From assembly GCF_009877425.1 (NCBI RefSeq), contig NZ_WXEY01000001.1, positions 248,001 through 312,000 on the forward strand: a DNA stretch of 64,000 nt, written 5' to 3'. Positions 8,017-16,752 of the stretch are shown one piece after another; positions within the stretch are counted from its first letter, which is position 1, and every line of letters begins with the position of its first letter. The notes below the pieces were generated by a model. The model saw only the letters and a program-made list of their open reading frames with translations, did no database searches and was not told the origin of the DNA. This stretch comes from Heliomicrobium undosum (GTDB taxonomy: Bacteria > Bacillota > Desulfitobacteriia > Heliobacteriales > Heliobacteriaceae). The translations under genes were made by a program, and so were the position numbers.

Positions 8017-8874
8017 TCAATAGTCGTTCTTGCAGTGGTGATGATGATGGGGGGGCGGTCCCAGTGGGATGACGCGCTGCTGTTTTTGCAACACTTTCAG
8101 CGTCAGGATAATGACCATCTTCTCGGTAAACTTCTTGAACAGCGTTTCACCGCTGTCACAGCCGCACTCCTTGTGCTTGATGATGTCTTCCTCATAAATG
8201 ACGGAGGACAGGAGTTCACAGAAGGGTTTTTCGTTTTTCACATCGACACAAATGGATTCGTCGGCAATCACCTTGTGTCCCTCGAATTCGATGTTCACAC
8301 AGGGTTTCGCTGCATGGAACTGGGGCGGGTTGGCGAAGGTGATCGGCGTGACGCACTCGAAGGGCACATGTACTGTGCAATGGCGGATATCACCGCATTT
8401 GGTTGAACAATGTTCACAGTCCACAGTGGCGTATTCAATGTTCTTGCGCACGTAGCCGCCGATAAAGAGCTTGTTGGAGCCGAGCACCAGTTCGCATTGG
8501 GTCAAGACGACTTCTTTTTTGATCCGCTTGATCTCGAGGGCGTGCTGATCCAATTCCAGGTCAGCTTCTACTTCGATCTGGATCGTGGGCTCTGCCAGCA
8601 CAACAGGGACCTTCACCTGACCGCAAGCCACATTGCCGGGCGTGTTCGGGCAGAGGGGCAATGTCCGCACGCTTACCACCTGTCCGCAGGTGTCTTTTCG
8701 GGGAAACACTTTCCCGCTGTCTTCACAGTAGTCCACTTCACAACTCGCCTCTCCGCATTCACATTCCGGCGGTTCGCCGCAACATTCTTTCTCTTGGCAC
8801 TTATCTCTTTGCCAGACGCGATGCCAAGCATAGGCCTTGGGCGCGGGGGAGGCCGCCTTTCCTTTTTTAGTCAT
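8017..8874 (-). CDS. Cys-rich SPOCS (DUF3794)-type protein, probable spore-coat or exosporium component
   Basis: The 285-residue protein has a Cys- and Glu-rich N-terminal third (CQEKECCGEPPECECGEASC). A strand-rich SPOCS/DUF3794-like region follows (VPVVLAEPTIQIEVEADLEL, KKEVVLTQCELV, LFIGGYVRKNIEYAT), and the C-terminus is PPPHHHHHCKNDY. Proteins of this type occur in the coat or exosporium of Clostridia and are often disulfide-linked. The start is the ATG at 8874, which has AAAGGAGTGG upstream; a frame opening 17 codons earlier lacks one. It stands alone with its own terminator. The role is inferred from domain type and cysteine content. Confidence 0.72.
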   Translation of the reverse strand: MTKKGKAASPAPKAYAWHRVWQRDKCQEKECCGEPPECECGEASCEVDYCEDSGKVFPRKDTCGQVVSVRTLPLCPNTPGNVACGQVKVPVVLAEPTIQIEVEADLELDQHALEIKRIKKEVVLTQCELVLGSNKLFIGGYVRKNIEYATVDCEHCSTKCGDIRHCTVHVPFECVTPITFANPPQFHAAKPCVNIEFEGHKVIADESICVDVKNEKPFCELLSSVIYEEDIIKHKECGCDSGETLFKKFTEKMVIILTLKVLQKQQRVIPLGPPPHHHHHCKNDY

Positions 8875-8947
8875 TAATTCCACTCCTTTCCTTTTGCAAT
8901 ACACATATATTCCATTCATTCCCAATCGGTTCCCAACAGGACCTTTG

Positions 8948-8980
8948 GCAAAACAAAAATCCCCCGGATTTACCGGGGGA
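8948..8980 (-). terminator. Terminator of the ATP-grasp/deacylase operon
   Basis: CCCCCGG (8961-8967) and CCGGGGG (8973-8979) form a perfect stem with a five-base loop. On the minus strand ATTTTTGTTTT follows. It is 6 bases past the last gene of the five-gene operon. Confidence 0.9.
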
Positions 8981-8985
8981 AGCGC

Positions 8986-9969
8986 TTATTGCTCCTGGTA
9001 CCACACGTCAGCCGTCCCCGAAGGGTTTTCTTCAGCCGTGAACAGGCGGGCCAGGAGTTCTTTTTCGTACACGAGGGGATAGGAGCGGATGCTGGCCAGC
9101 AGGCCGGAAGCCGGCGCCCGCACCTCTTCCTCCACCTGTCCGGAGAGGACATTGACGATTTGGCCGAGCATTTCGCCCTTGCGCAGCATCGCCCCTGCCG
9201 CGGCGGTGGGCCGGAAGATCCCGGCTGCGCGGGACAAGACTAGATGGGTATGTTTGCGACCAAAGGACGGCGGTTGCAACGGGGGCGCCGGCGGCGGCCC
9301 CAAAAGCACCCCGGCGGCCAGCATGAAATCGATCAGTCCCTGGTAGAGCGTTTCCACCAGGTCATCGTCGATGCGCCTGGCGACGCCAAGCATGAGGATG
9401 TACGGAGAGATGCCGGACTCCTTCCAGTGATAGGAGAGTTGGGTCTTGTACAACGGCGTCAACTCCCGGCGCAGCAGGTAGCGGCAGCGTAGGTAGGGCG
9501 CCAGGCGCAGGTCCTCTTCTGTCGGTGAAAACATGCGCAGGTGGGGGATCTCAAAAAACTGCTCGTTGGAGCCGTGGACGTCGAAGGCGTAATGGGAATC
9601 GACGGTGGCCCGGAGGACGCCGTCGGCGATGCGCTGCGTCGTCTCGCCCAAGTCATAGCCGGGGAACATGCGGTTGATGTCAGTGCCGTCAAAGGGCCAG
9701 TTGCGGGTGGCGAAGTTGACGCCGGGCACGTTGATGACCGGGATCAGCCGCACCGTCCCTTCCAGGGTGTAGAAGGGCTCCAGACCGCGTTCCACGCGGT
9801 CTAAGAAGGCTGCCAGCCGGCTCAACAGGTACATGCCGCTGATTTCGTCGCCGTGCATCCCCGAGACGAGGGAGATCAGGGGTCCGTCACCGCTGCCCCG
9901 GAACTCGTTTTTGTAGATAACCATCGGTTCCCGAAAGGGGATGTTCAACTCCAGGATCGCCTCATGCAT
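8986..9969 (-). CDS. Succinylglutamate desuccinylase/aspartoacylase-family protein (second tandem copy)
   Basis: A 327-residue member of the AstE/AspA zinc deacylase family (M14-like fold). The zinc motif is SGMHGDEISG (residues 36-45, H-x-x-E), the substrate loop is NWPFDGTDINRMFPG and the third zinc ligand lies in AFDVHGSNEQF. The C-terminal third is a biotinyl/lipoyl-like beta barrel (GAMLRKGEMLGQIVNVLSG, VRAPASGLLASI), common in the DUF-type AstE branch. It overlaps its paralogue by 8 bases and closes the operon. The family removes acyl groups from amino acids. The substrate here is unknown, but neighbours suggest an amide made by the ATP-grasp protein. Confidence 0.85.
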   Translation of the reverse strand: MHEAILELNIPFREPMVIYKNEFRGSGDGPLISLVSGMHGDEISGMYLLSRLAAFLDRVERGLEPFYTLEGTVRLIPVINVPGVNFATRNWPFDGTDINRMFPGYDLGETTQRIADGVLRATVDSHYAFDVHGSNEQFFEIPHLRMFSPTEEDLRLAPYLRCRYLLRRELTPLYKTQLSYHWKESGISPYILMLGVARRIDDDLVETLYQGLIDFMLAAGVLLGPPPAPPLQPPSFGRKHTHLVLSRAAGIFRPTAAAGAMLRKGEMLGQIVNVLSGQVEEEVRAPASGLLASIRSYPLVYEKELLARLFTAEENPSGTADVWYQEQ

Positions 9970-11005
9970 CGCCCCTCGCCTCCTCTCCCGCCTGGATCAC
10001 CGGAAGGCTGTCCGCAGCGTGACGAAATTGTGGCGCCGGTTCCTCTGCTTCAGGCGGCTGCAGCACCAGACGGGCGAGCAGCGACCCCTCGTAGACGACG
10101 GGGTGCTCCCGCAAGGTAAAAAGCAGCCCGTCCCGAGGGCTGGTGATGACCTGGAGGTCGCTCCCCTTCAAGGGGTCGACGATCCTGCCGATGATATCGC
10201 CCTCTTTGATCCAAGCGCCGAAGACGTTCGGTTCGGGCACAAAGAGACCTGACGCCTCAGCGTTGAAGTACCAGACCTCATTGTCGCCGATGACTCGGGG
10301 CGCGCAGAGGACGGGCAGTTCCTCTTCGGGCAGGTCGAGGATCTCCAAGTGACAGAGCAGATGAATGATGCCCTGCAGGAGTTGTTCCGAATAAAGGGGG
10401 TTGAGGCGCTGGCCGATGCCCATCTCCACCACCAAGGCCGGGATGCCCGACTCATTCAGGTTGGTGGCCAGGGTTGTCTCCAAGATGGATGAGGAACAGT
10501 GCACCCAGACAAGATCCACGTTCGATTTTTTTGCGAGTGGCAACAATCTGGGCGCATAGACTTCCTGCATCCGGATTTGGGGCATCTCCAAGAGAAATTT
10601 GTTGCTGGCGTGGATGTCCACCACCAGGTCGGCGCCTTTCAAGTCTTCCAGCAGGGCATGGGCCGCCTGCAAGGGCACATGGCCTTCCCGGTTGCCGGGA
10701 AACTGGCGGTTTAGGTCCACATTGAAAAAAGGCCAGGACCGGTTGAGGCTGCCCAGGCCGAGGGAGTTGACAGTGGGGTAAAAATCCACCTGCCCCCGGA
10801 ACACCTCGGGCCGTTTCTCCCGCAGTTCCTGCAGGTACCGGTTCAGCAGGTAGATGGTGTAGAGCCCCTCCAACTCGTCGCCATGGATGCCGCTGACGAT
10901 GGCGGCGCGGGCCGTTGTCTTGCCCTGACCGGCGCGCAGCACATTCTTGCGGATGCTGAACTGGTCCTGGGCCGGCATGCGGATGGTAAGGATCTTCTGT
11001 TCCAA
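9962..11005 (-). CDS. Succinylglutamate desuccinylase/aspartoacylase-family protein (first tandem copy)
   Basis: A 347-residue paralogue of the next gene, with the same architecture. The zinc motif is SGIHGDELEG near residue 38, followed by NRSWPFFNVDLNRQFPG, then VVDIHASNKFL with the third ligand, and a C-terminal barrel (GAWIKEGDIIGRIVDPLKG, ITSPRDGLLFTL). The two copies differ along their whole length, so the duplication is old or both were acquired together. An in-tandem pair suggests two related acylated substrates or a heteromer. The ATG lies behind GGAGGCGCGCC. It is about 140 bases downstream of the transglutaminase gene, on the same strand. Confidence 0.85.
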   Translation of the reverse strand: MEQKILTIRMPAQDQFSIRKNVLRAGQGKTTARAAIVSGIHGDELEGLYTIYLLNRYLQELREKRPEVFRGQVDFYPTVNSLGLGSLNRSWPFFNVDLNRQFPGNREGHVPLQAAHALLEDLKGADLVVDIHASNKFLLEMPQIRMQEVYAPRLLPLAKKSNVDLVWVHCSSSILETTLATNLNESGIPALVVEMGIGQRLNPLYSEQLLQGIIHLLCHLEILDLPEEELPVLCAPRVIGDNEVWYFNAEASGLFVPEPNVFGAWIKEGDIIGRIVDPLKGSDLQVITSPRDGLLFTLREHPVVYEGSLLARLVLQPPEAEEPAPQFRHAADSLPVIQAGEEARGDA

Positions 11006-11145
11006 AGGCGCGCCTCCTCAATGATTTTCCTTACTGATTCATTAAAGAGTAGTTCATCTGGCAATCGACACCGTCAACGGATTGAATGCCGGAGCGCACA
11101 CACCCGAAGTCGCACCGCTGCCGATTCGACGTGCTGATTCACTGG

Positions 11146-12084
11146 CTATTGAATCACCTGCACGTCCACCGACACCTGCAAAGACTGCTTGGCCCTGCCC
11201 CGGTAGACGCCTTTGACGGGAACGATGTCTCCGTAATCGCGGCCATGGGCGATCTTGACATGCAGCGGACCGGCAGGGCAGTTATTCGTGGGGTCGACGC
11301 CTGTCCACCCCCGCTCCGGCAGCCATGCCTCCACCCAGGCGTGGGAGGCGCTATCGCCCCGCAGGTGACCGCCGCAGGGGATGTAGCCGCTCACATAGCG
11401 TGCCGGGACGCCGGCCACCCGCAGCACCGCCGCCATCAGGTGGCTGAAATCCTGGCAGACGCCAGCGCCGTTGCGCAGGATTTCCCCGATGGACGAGTCT
11501 ACTTCCGTCGAATTCTTCCGGTAGTCATAGCGCTGGTAGAGCCGCTCAGCGAGGCGAAGGATTTCCGGCCAACCGCCCTCGGACAAGCGGAAATCCCCCG
11601 CCAGATCTTTCACCTCGGGAAGAAAGGGGCAGTAGGTTGTCTCCATCAGCCATTCGGCATGGCTCTTGGTGAGGTCACGGGCATCCCTTATGTTCTCCGG
11701 CGCCGATTGGCCTTCCCTATTTGCTGCCTGGCCTCGCCCTTTCTCCGCCTGCCCTCTCGCTTGTACTCCCTGCTTCCCCCTGTGCGCCGCTCCTTGCCCT
11801 TCCGCCGGCGACCCTTCCCCTTCCAACGACGGTCCTGTCTCCACGAGGGAACGGGCTTCGATGATCAACTCCTCATGGGCTTCCGGAAACCACATTGTCT
11901 GAAAGGTATTGCCAAAAGCGTCCCGATCCTCCTGAACCGCGCCCAGAGGGGATGTATACAGTTCAAAGGAAAGCAACCTTTGGCGGTGATCGGTGAACGG
12001 CATCAACCGTGTCTCACTGACCCCCTCGGTCACCGGGCAAGAATATTGGTAATGGGTGCGGTGGAAGATACGAAGTCGCGTCAA
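11146..12084 (-). CDS. Transglutaminase-like cysteine protease-fold protein
   Basis: The 312-residue cytoplasmic protein starts with the bacterial transglutaminase N-terminal region (RLRIFHRTHYQYSCPVTEG). It then has the transglutaminase core with the catalytic triad: Cys in NGAGVCQDFSHLM, His in SASHAWVEAWLP and Asp in GVDPTNN. Between them lies a low-complexity G/Q/E/A/R insert (about residues 85-130) not usual for the family. Such proteins occur beside alpha-E and circularly permuted ATP-grasp genes and are thought to act as peptidases or amidases on the peptide-like product. It overlaps alpha-E by 4 bases. Confidence 0.9.
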   Translation of the reverse strand: MTRLRIFHRTHYQYSCPVTEGVSETRLMPFTDHRQRLLSFELYTSPLGAVQEDRDAFGNTFQTMWFPEAHEELIIEARSLVETGPSLEGEGSPAEGQGAAHRGKQGVQARGQAEKGRGQAANREGQSAPENIRDARDLTKSHAEWLMETTYCPFLPEVKDLAGDFRLSEGGWPEILRLAERLYQRYDYRKNSTEVDSSIGEILRNGAGVCQDFSHLMAAVLRVAGVPARYVSGYIPCGGHLRGDSASHAWVEAWLPERGWTGVDPTNNCPAGPLHVKIAHGRDYGDIVPVKGVYRGRAKQSLQVSVDVQVIQ

Positions 12085-12998
12085 GCAGAATCCTCCTCAA
12101 CGAAAAGGTCCCGCTGGACGGCCTCCCCGATCCGGTTGTTCTCCTGCAGGATCACCTGCAGGAAAGCGTGCAACCCTTGGGCCTCGATCTCATCCATGGT
12201 CGTATAGCGAAGGCGCCGGTCCAACTGCTCCAAGAGGCGCACCGACTCGGGGATTTGGCCGGCGCCGGCAAAGGCCCGCTGGGCCGCCAGCAAGGCCTGA
12301 TCAGCGCAGAAGGCCAGCGAGCGCGGAAAATCGCCGTCATGGACCAGAAAAGCGGTCACATCCCGCGGGGTCACCCGCCCGCCCCCCGATCGCCGGTAGG
12401 CCTCATAGGCGCTGACCGAACAGAGCACCCGCAGCCAAAGCTCCTCATCGGCGGCGTCTGGGTGGTAATGGACCACATCCAGTATGCGCGACGTCTTGTC
12501 GATCCGCTCCAGGTAGCGCCCGATCCGGAGAAAGGCGCCATCCTCGCCGTGGGGGAGGATGGCCTCGATCAGCCCCTGAAAGATCATGGACTGGCGTTTC
12601 ACCAGATCGAGGAAGGGATAGACGACGCTTTCGCCGACACGGTGGGCGCAGGCGCGGAGCGTCAGGTGAAAGCGGTTGACCACCTCATAGAGTTCATTGG
12701 GCAGCCGTTCCCGGACGGCCAGGGCGTTCTCCCTGGCCAGGGCGGCGCAGGCGACGATGGAATTGGGGTTGGCTTCGCTAAAAGCGAGGAAATCAAAGAC
12801 AGAGGCGGCATCGGCCTCGTCGTAGAGGCGTTGAAAGTCGACCACATTTCCCGTGACCGCCACCAGGGGCTCCCAGGAGGCGTTTTCACCGGAAAAGGGC
12901 CGGACGAAATTCACTTCCAGGATGCGGGCGTTGTTCTCGGCCCGCTCGATAAACCGGCTCAACCAGATCAGGCTGTCGGCATGGCGACAACTCAGCAT
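12081..12998 (-). CDS. Alpha-E domain protein (DUF403)
   Basis: An all-helical 305-residue protein beginning MLSCRHADSLIWLSRFIERAEN, the typical start of alpha-E (DUF403) proteins. It includes the conserved N-A-R-I-L-E stretch and the RYLERIDKTSRILDV motif near the middle. I chose the ATG at 12998, which overlaps the ATP-grasp stop by 7 bases and has GGGAG 11 bases upstream; a longer frame from 13055 would add 19 residues of ATP-grasp overlap. Alpha-E has no proven enzymatic role. It is almost always encoded beside a circularly permuted ATP-grasp and a transglutaminase, as here. Confidence 0.9.
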   Translation of the reverse strand: MLSCRHADSLIWLSRFIERAENNARILEVNFVRPFSGENASWEPLVAVTGNVVDFQRLYDEADAASVFDFLAFSEANPNSIVACAALARENALAVRERLPNELYEVVNRFHLTLRACAHRVGESVVYPFLDLVKRQSMIFQGLIEAILPHGEDGAFLRIGRYLERIDKTSRILDVVHYHPDAADEELWLRVLCSVSAYEAYRRSGGGRVTPRDVTAFLVHDGDFPRSLAFCADQALLAAQRAFAGAGQIPESVRLLEQLDRRLRYTTMDEIEAQGLHAFLQVILQENNRIGEAVQRDLFVEEDSA

Positions 12999-14461
12999 AC
13001 GATCCGGCACTCCCTTCCCGCTTCTTGCTGCTGACCGTCCAACTGGACCACCCATGTGTCCTTACACCCGCCGCCCTGGGAGGAATTGACGACGAGGGAG
13101 CCTTTGCGCAAAGCCACCCGCGTCAGTCCGCCGGGGATGACCCGCTCGCCGCCGATGACAAAGGGGCGCAGGTCGATGTGCCTGCCTTCAAAGCGCCCGT
13201 TCACCAGAGAAGGATGCTGGGACAGATTGATCGTCGGCTGGGCGATGTACTCCTTCGGATCATTCACGATGGCCCGGGCGAAATCCTCAATCTCCGCCGC
13301 CGATGCCTTCGGTCCGATCAGCATCCCATAGCCGCCGGCGCCGGTCGTTTTTTTGACCACCATTTTATCCAGATTGGCCAAGACATAGCGCCGCTGCTCC
13401 GGATCGTCCAGCAGGTAGGTGGGCACGTTTTGCAGGATCGGCTCCTCATTCAAGTAGTAGCGGATGATTTCCGGCACATAGGCGTAGACCGCCTTGTCGT
13501 CGGCCACCCCTGCGCCAGGCGCGTTGACGAGAGCCACATGACCGGCGCGGTAGGCGCTCATTAGGCCTGGCACGCCCAGGACCGAGTCGGAACGGAAGGC
13601 GAGGGGGTCGAGGAAGGCGTCATCGATGCGCCGGTAGATCACATCGATCTGTTTCAGCCCTTCCACGGTCCGCATGAAGACCCGGTTATTCAGCGTCAGC
13701 AGGTCCTTTCCTTCGACCAGATGGATCCCCAACTGCTGGGAAAGAAACACATGATCATAGTAAGCCGAGTTGTATTTGCCCGGCGTCAGGAGCACCACCG
13801 TCGGATTCGACGTCTGCCGCGGCGCCAACGACCGCAGGTAACGGGCGAAAAAGCTGAGGGCCGGCAGGATCGGCTGGATACGGTATTTGCGGCACATGTC
13901 GGGAAAGAGCCGCTGCGTCATCTGCCGGTTTTCAAAGATATAGCTGATCCCCGAGGGAACGCGCAGGTTGTCTTCCAGCACCAGATAGCGCCCTGCGGGG
14001 TCACGGATAATATCGATGCCCGCTAGGGTCACGTACTGGCCGAAGGGAACCTTCGTGCCGACCATGGCCCAGCAGTAGTCGGGATGGGTGACCACCAGTT
14101 CCCGGGGAACGATCCCATCATGGAGGATCTCCTGCTCATGATAGATGTCACGCAAAAACAGGTTCAGCGCCCGCACGCGCTGGCGGACGCCCCGCTCCAG
14201 CAAGGACCACTCGTCCATGGGAATGATCCGGGGCAGGATGTCAAAAGGTAGTGTCCGTTCGAGACTGGCCGACTCCTGGTAGACCGTGAAGGTCACACCG
14301 AGGCGATTGAACATTCGCCGGGCCTTCCGGCTCTGCTCTTCCAACGCCGCCGACCGCAAGCCGGAGAAATGAGTGAAGACCCGCTCGTAACAGGGTCGGA
14401 TCTGATGGTCGTCAAAGAACATCTCGTTGAAGCACCCTTTGACGATACCGCTGTGAAACAC
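12992..14461 (-). CDS. Circularly permuted ATP-grasp protein (DUF404/DUF407 type)
   Basis: The 489-residue protein matches the circularly permuted ATP-grasp type 2 family. It has an N-terminal helical part with RVRALNLFLRDIYHEQEIL, the GIDIIRDPAGRYLVLEDNLRVPSG segment, NAPGAGVADDKAVYAYVPEIIRYYL in the centre, and DKMVVKKTTGAGGYGMLIG near residue 375. The family is predicted to form amide or peptide bonds using ATP. The start is the GTG at 14461, placed 5 bases after AGGAGGTG. It is the first gene of the operon, directly behind the leader hairpin at 14486-14528. Confidence 0.92.
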   Translation of the reverse strand: MFHSGIVKGCFNEMFFDDHQIRPCYERVFTHFSGLRSAALEEQSRKARRMFNRLGVTFTVYQESASLERTLPFDILPRIIPMDEWSLLERGVRQRVRALNLFLRDIYHEQEILHDGIVPRELVVTHPDYCWAMVGTKVPFGQYVTLAGIDIIRDPAGRYLVLEDNLRVPSGISYIFENRQMTQRLFPDMCRKYRIQPILPALSFFARYLRSLAPRQTSNPTVVLLTPGKYNSAYYDHVFLSQQLGIHLVEGKDLLTLNNRVFMRTVEGLKQIDVIYRRIDDAFLDPLAFRSDSVLGVPGLMSAYRAGHVALVNAPGAGVADDKAVYAYVPEIIRYYLNEEPILQNVPTYLLDDPEQRRYVLANLDKMVVKKTTGAGGYGMLIGPKASAAEIEDFARAIVNDPKEYIAQPTINLSQHPSLVNGRFEGRHIDLRPFVIGGERVIPGGLTRVALRKGSLVVNSSQGGGCKDTWVVQLDGQQQEAGRECRIVC

Positions 14462-14485
14462 GGACGCACCTCCTGACTTGGACAC

Positions 14486-14553
14486 ACAAAAAAAGAAGCC
14501 GCCTCTTGGAATGAAGAAGAGCTTCTTTGCTCGACGAACACCATTATATTATA
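14486..14553 (-). promoter_or_regulatory. Promoter -10 region and terminator-like leader hairpin of the ATP-grasp operon
   Basis: On the minus strand two overlapping TATAAT boxes lie at 14543-14553. Only about 15 bases later AAAGAAGC (14521-14528 side) pairs with GCTTCTTT (14492-14499 side), with an inner CTCTT/AAGAG pairing. A run of seven T follows at 14488-14494. The ribosome binding site of the first gene comes next. A terminator placed in such a short leader would cut off the whole operon unless bypassed. The -35 element is not convincing. Confidence 0.55.
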
Positions 14554-14561
14554 GCGGATGA

Positions 14562-14891
14562 AAAAATCGGATAGTAGTAGATTCCTGGGGAATCGCTCCT
14601 GGATGTTATGTTAAATTTATGTTAAGTGCCGTGTGAGACAAAAGGATGCTGGGAATCTCCCTCTATGGACATCCGAAACAAAATCGAGCATAAAATCACA
14701 TTTGGGCGCATTACATCACAGTCCGCCCAGGCTGATTTTGTTTTTGGCGTTACAGAAGATACGAGTACAGAAGTTGCGAATACAGCAGGATTTTTTCTAT
14801 CTTTAAATAATCATTACATATATCCCATAAACACCCATTATGTGTGCTGAAACACAGATGCCCTTGCAAAAAACAACAAGGAGGTTATAGG
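14562..14891. other. Gene-free stretch upstream of the YcdB-like gene
   Basis: About 330 bases, richer in A and T than the flanks, between the divergent ATP-grasp operon and the secreted YcdB-like gene. A plus-strand frame (14665-14850) of about 60 codons starts at an ATG but has no good ribosome binding site and no recognisable product. I read the stretch as two divergent promoter regions. No clear sigma-A promoter for the plus-strand gene is visible. Confidence 0.35.
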
Positions 14892-16685
14892 ATGACGCCG
14901 CCTACCCCAATTCCCCTGTCGTCAAAAACAATGAGCAAAGCCATCGCCAGTCTCTCTTTAGCTTTGCTCATTGGGCAAGCGGTTCTGCCAGCCGCTTATG
15001 CGGGCGCCGATGGAACATTTGTATCTTCGGAAACGGCTTCAACCGAAAACGGCGCCGCCCCGCTAGTGGAAAACAACGATGCCCTGCTACCCAGTCCCCA
15101 AGTCATCCGCCGGAGCGATCAGATCCTGAAAGCATTGATGGAATTCAACCCCGCATTGGCCAAGCTCCGCGTCAGCACCAAGGAACTTCAGATCTACAGC
15201 GAAGAACACATGAATTGGGGCGCCTCCGGCCGGAAAATGGCCTGGAACATCCATCTGGACGGTCGCAACGGGAGCAACCATATCCTGATCAGCTTTGATG
15301 GGGAAACAGGCGATCTGATCCGTTTCGACAGTGAGATGGGGAATCTAGGGAATGATGATACTCTCAATCGACTTTCTCGTAACCATGCCATCCCGTCACC
15401 GGAGACCACAGCCGAACGAGCCACCGCGTTCTTGAAAAAAGCGATCGGGGAGGGGTTCAACCAGTATCGCCTGGCGGAGACAGCGCCTGAATCAACAACC
15501 ATTGTGCGAAATAGAAATGAGTATGTCATCCGCTATAGAGTAGCCCGTTTCTACCGGCTCGTTCACGACATCCCCGTTGCGAACAGCGGCTGGCACATCG
15601 TCGTCAACAACAAAGGTGAACTCGTTCGCGCCGAGAACAGGGATATGAAGGCATACCCACAAGAAGTTTTCCCGCCGCCTGTTGCAATCAAATCCAGGGA
15701 AGAACTTCAGCCGGTATTTGAACAAGCGTTCAAAACGAAACTGGTCTACGCGCCATCTACACCAGGTGAAGACCGCTCCGCGAAAAAAGCGCGGCTTGTC
15801 TACTGGAACGTTACGCCTCCCATTGACGCGGTGACGGGAAAAATTCTGCCGGCAACAGAAGGAACGCCGGAGCGGCTGCAACTGAAAGGCAAAAACGATG
15901 GCGCCATCAAAAACGAGAAGGATGCCAACAAGTGGGTAATGAAACTTGTCAACGTCGACAAGCTTGTCCACATCGACACCGCCGGGATGGAACTGAAAAG
16001 AGACAACGGAAGCGTTGAACCGGAAGGCAGGCAGTACGCGGATTACCGTTGGGACAACTTCAGGGAAAATCAACCGAACGACGGGAACAACGGTTTTAAC
16101 GGGGTGAACATGGTCAATCTGACGGTGAACGAAAAAACGGGAGCGATCACGAATTTTTATATCGCTTACCAAAGCGATCATGGACCGGACAATACAAAAT
16201 TGGACGCGTCAAAGGCCAGAGCGACAGCGCTTGCATTTTTAGAGGCAGTATTGCCAAAAGGCGACTATGACCTGAACATCACTCAGGCGGACTTCCCCGC
16301 CATGCCGGACTGGGTCAACCGCAGCCAACTGCCTAACGACTTATTGAAACAGCAACAGGAATACATCTACGCCTGTACTGTCAATCGAAAAGGCGTGCCG
16401 GACTATTCCACCCATATCTCGGTGTCGGTCAATAAAACAACCGGAAAGGTAACACACTTCTATTTCATGGAGCCTTCCTATACGGAGTACCCTGATCCGT
16501 CAAAGGTGATGGCGGAGGAAAAAGCAAAAGAGATCTTTATGAAGCGCTTTCCGCTGCAACTGGTTTACGATTGGCCCGAATACTTCAACCAGCGGGCGCC
16601 GCAAGCCAAACTCCAGTACAAAACGACGCCGGAGTACAGGCTGGTGCAGATCGACGCCTTTACCGGCGAAGTCGTCGAGCAATAG
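14892..16685 (+). CDS. Secreted protein with YcdB/YcdC-type repeats
   Basis: The 597-residue protein has a signal peptide (KAIASLSLALLIGQAVLPAAYA, cut after AYA). Repeated PepSY-like modules of the YcdB/YcdC (DUF4901) type follow, seen as recurring YR(L/V)...DIPVANSGWHIVVNNKGELVRAEN, INVSVNKTTGKVTHF-like and ITNFYIAYQSDHG units. The family occurs outside the membrane in spore-forming Bacillota and has no proven function. The start at 14892 follows AAGGAGG at 7 bases; a longer frame from 14844 lacks one. A strong terminator follows. A role at the cell surface during sporulation or in protease inhibition is only a guess. Confidence 0.8.
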   Translation: MTPPTPIPLSSKTMSKAIASLSLALLIGQAVLPAAYAGADGTFVSSETASTENGAAPLVENNDALLPSPQVIRRSDQILKALMEFNPALAKLRVSTKELQIYSEEHMNWGASGRKMAWNIHLDGRNGSNHILISFDGETGDLIRFDSEMGNLGNDDTLNRLSRNHAIPSPETTAERATAFLKKAIGEGFNQYRLAETAPESTTIVRNRNEYVIRYRVARFYRLVHDIPVANSGWHIVVNNKGELVRAENRDMKAYPQEVFPPPVAIKSREELQPVFEQAFKTKLVYAPSTPGEDRSAKKARLVYWNVTPPIDAVTGKILPATEGTPERLQLKGKNDGAIKNEKDANKWVMKLVNVDKLVHIDTAGMELKRDNGSVEPEGRQYADYRWDNFRENQPNDGNNGFNGVNMVNLTVNEKTGAITNFYIAYQSDHGPDNTKLDASKARATALAFLEAVLPKGDYDLNITQADFPAMPDWVNRSQLPNDLLKQQQEYIYACTVNRKGVPDYSTHISVSVNKTTGKVTHFYFMEPSYTEYPDPSKVMAEEKAKEIFMKRFPLQLVYDWPEYFNQRAPQAKLQYKTTPEYRLVQIDAFTGEVVEQ

Positions 16686-16718
16686 CAAGGGAGAGACGAC
16701 GTCCCAGCCGGACGCACA

Positions 16719-16752
16719 GAAAAAAGCCTGCCTTTAACCGGCGGGCTTTTCT
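16719..16752 (+). terminator. Terminator of the YcdB-like gene
   Basis: AAAAGCCTGCC pairs with GGCGGGCTTTT across a six-base loop, ending in TTTTCTT. The right half of this terminator is duplicated 2 kb away at 18719-18751. Confidence 0.88.

Noticed and set aside
14665-14850. A possible 61-codon gene before the YcdB-like gene
   Set aside because: No ribosome binding site, no recognisable product and AT-rich intergenic composition.
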